Shown here one piece after another: positions 6,414 to 7,582 of a stretch of DNA of 7,582 nucleotides. The stretch is from an uncultured Actinomyces sp. (GTDB lineage: Bacteria > Actinomycetota > Actinomycetes > Actinomycetales > Actinomycetaceae). Position 1 is the stretch's first letter, and every line of letters starts with the position of its first letter. The notes beneath the pieces are model-generated. The model did not search any database. It saw only the letters and a program-made list of their open reading frames with translations, and was not told where the DNA came from. The DNA is taken from contig USPB01000095.1 in assembly GCA_900556405.1 (NCBI GenBank), forward strand, positions 1 through 7,582, in the 5' to 3' direction. Made by a program: the position numbers and the translations under genes.

Positions 6414-7582
<1,169 letters not shown>

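Overview
The window looks like chromosomal DNA from a high-GC Gram-positive bacterium (Actinomycetota). The coding strand strongly prefers G/C-ending codons. The ClpC fragment has the actinobacterial form, with a UVR-type linker followed by an AAA+ D2 module. The giant secreted protein beside a MoxR-type ATPase resembles a cluster known from Bifidobacterium and related Actinomyces/Schaalia-type organisms. Genus is inferred only; an Actinomyces/Schaalia or bifidobacterial relative is my best guess.

All genes I can support lie on the minus strand, so the window reads right to left. (1) 7582-6414: the C-terminal 388 residues of ClpC, cut by the window edge. (2) 6413-6229: an intergenic region with a perfect 16-bp GC-rich hairpin (clpC terminator), then, only 2 bp further, a good sigma70-like promoter (TTGTCA, 17 bp, TAGATT with an extended -10 TG), a leader of about 70 nt, and a strong ribosome binding site. 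(3) 6228-106: one gene of 2,040 codons for an N-terminally membrane-anchored extracellular protein. Its parts in order are a short basic cytoplasmic tail, one transmembrane helix, a probable beta-propeller, an acidic linker, eleven cadherin/Ig-like repeats of about 90-100 residues, about five fibronectin-III-like domains, and a cysteine-containing C-terminal domain. (4) 54-1: the first 18 codons of a probable MoxR-family AAA+ ATPase, 51 bp downstream with its own ribosome binding site and no terminator between, so probably the same operon.

The likely biology has two parts. ClpC is housekeeping proteolysis (unfoldase partner of ClpP). The promoter after the hairpin starts a separate operon. 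Its first gene makes a cell-surface rod or adhesin-like protein of more than 200 kDa, and its second makes a MoxR chaperone-like ATPase. In bifidobacteria the FN3 protein, an AAA ATPase, a DUF58 protein, a transglutaminase and Ser/Thr kinase/phosphatase genes form the PFNA cluster. The present pair looks like the start of an equivalent locus, but the DUF58, transglutaminase and signalling genes would lie beyond coordinate 1 and cannot be seen. No RNA genes, mobile elements, CRISPR arrays or attachment sites were seen. The long plus-strand reading frames are antisense shadows.
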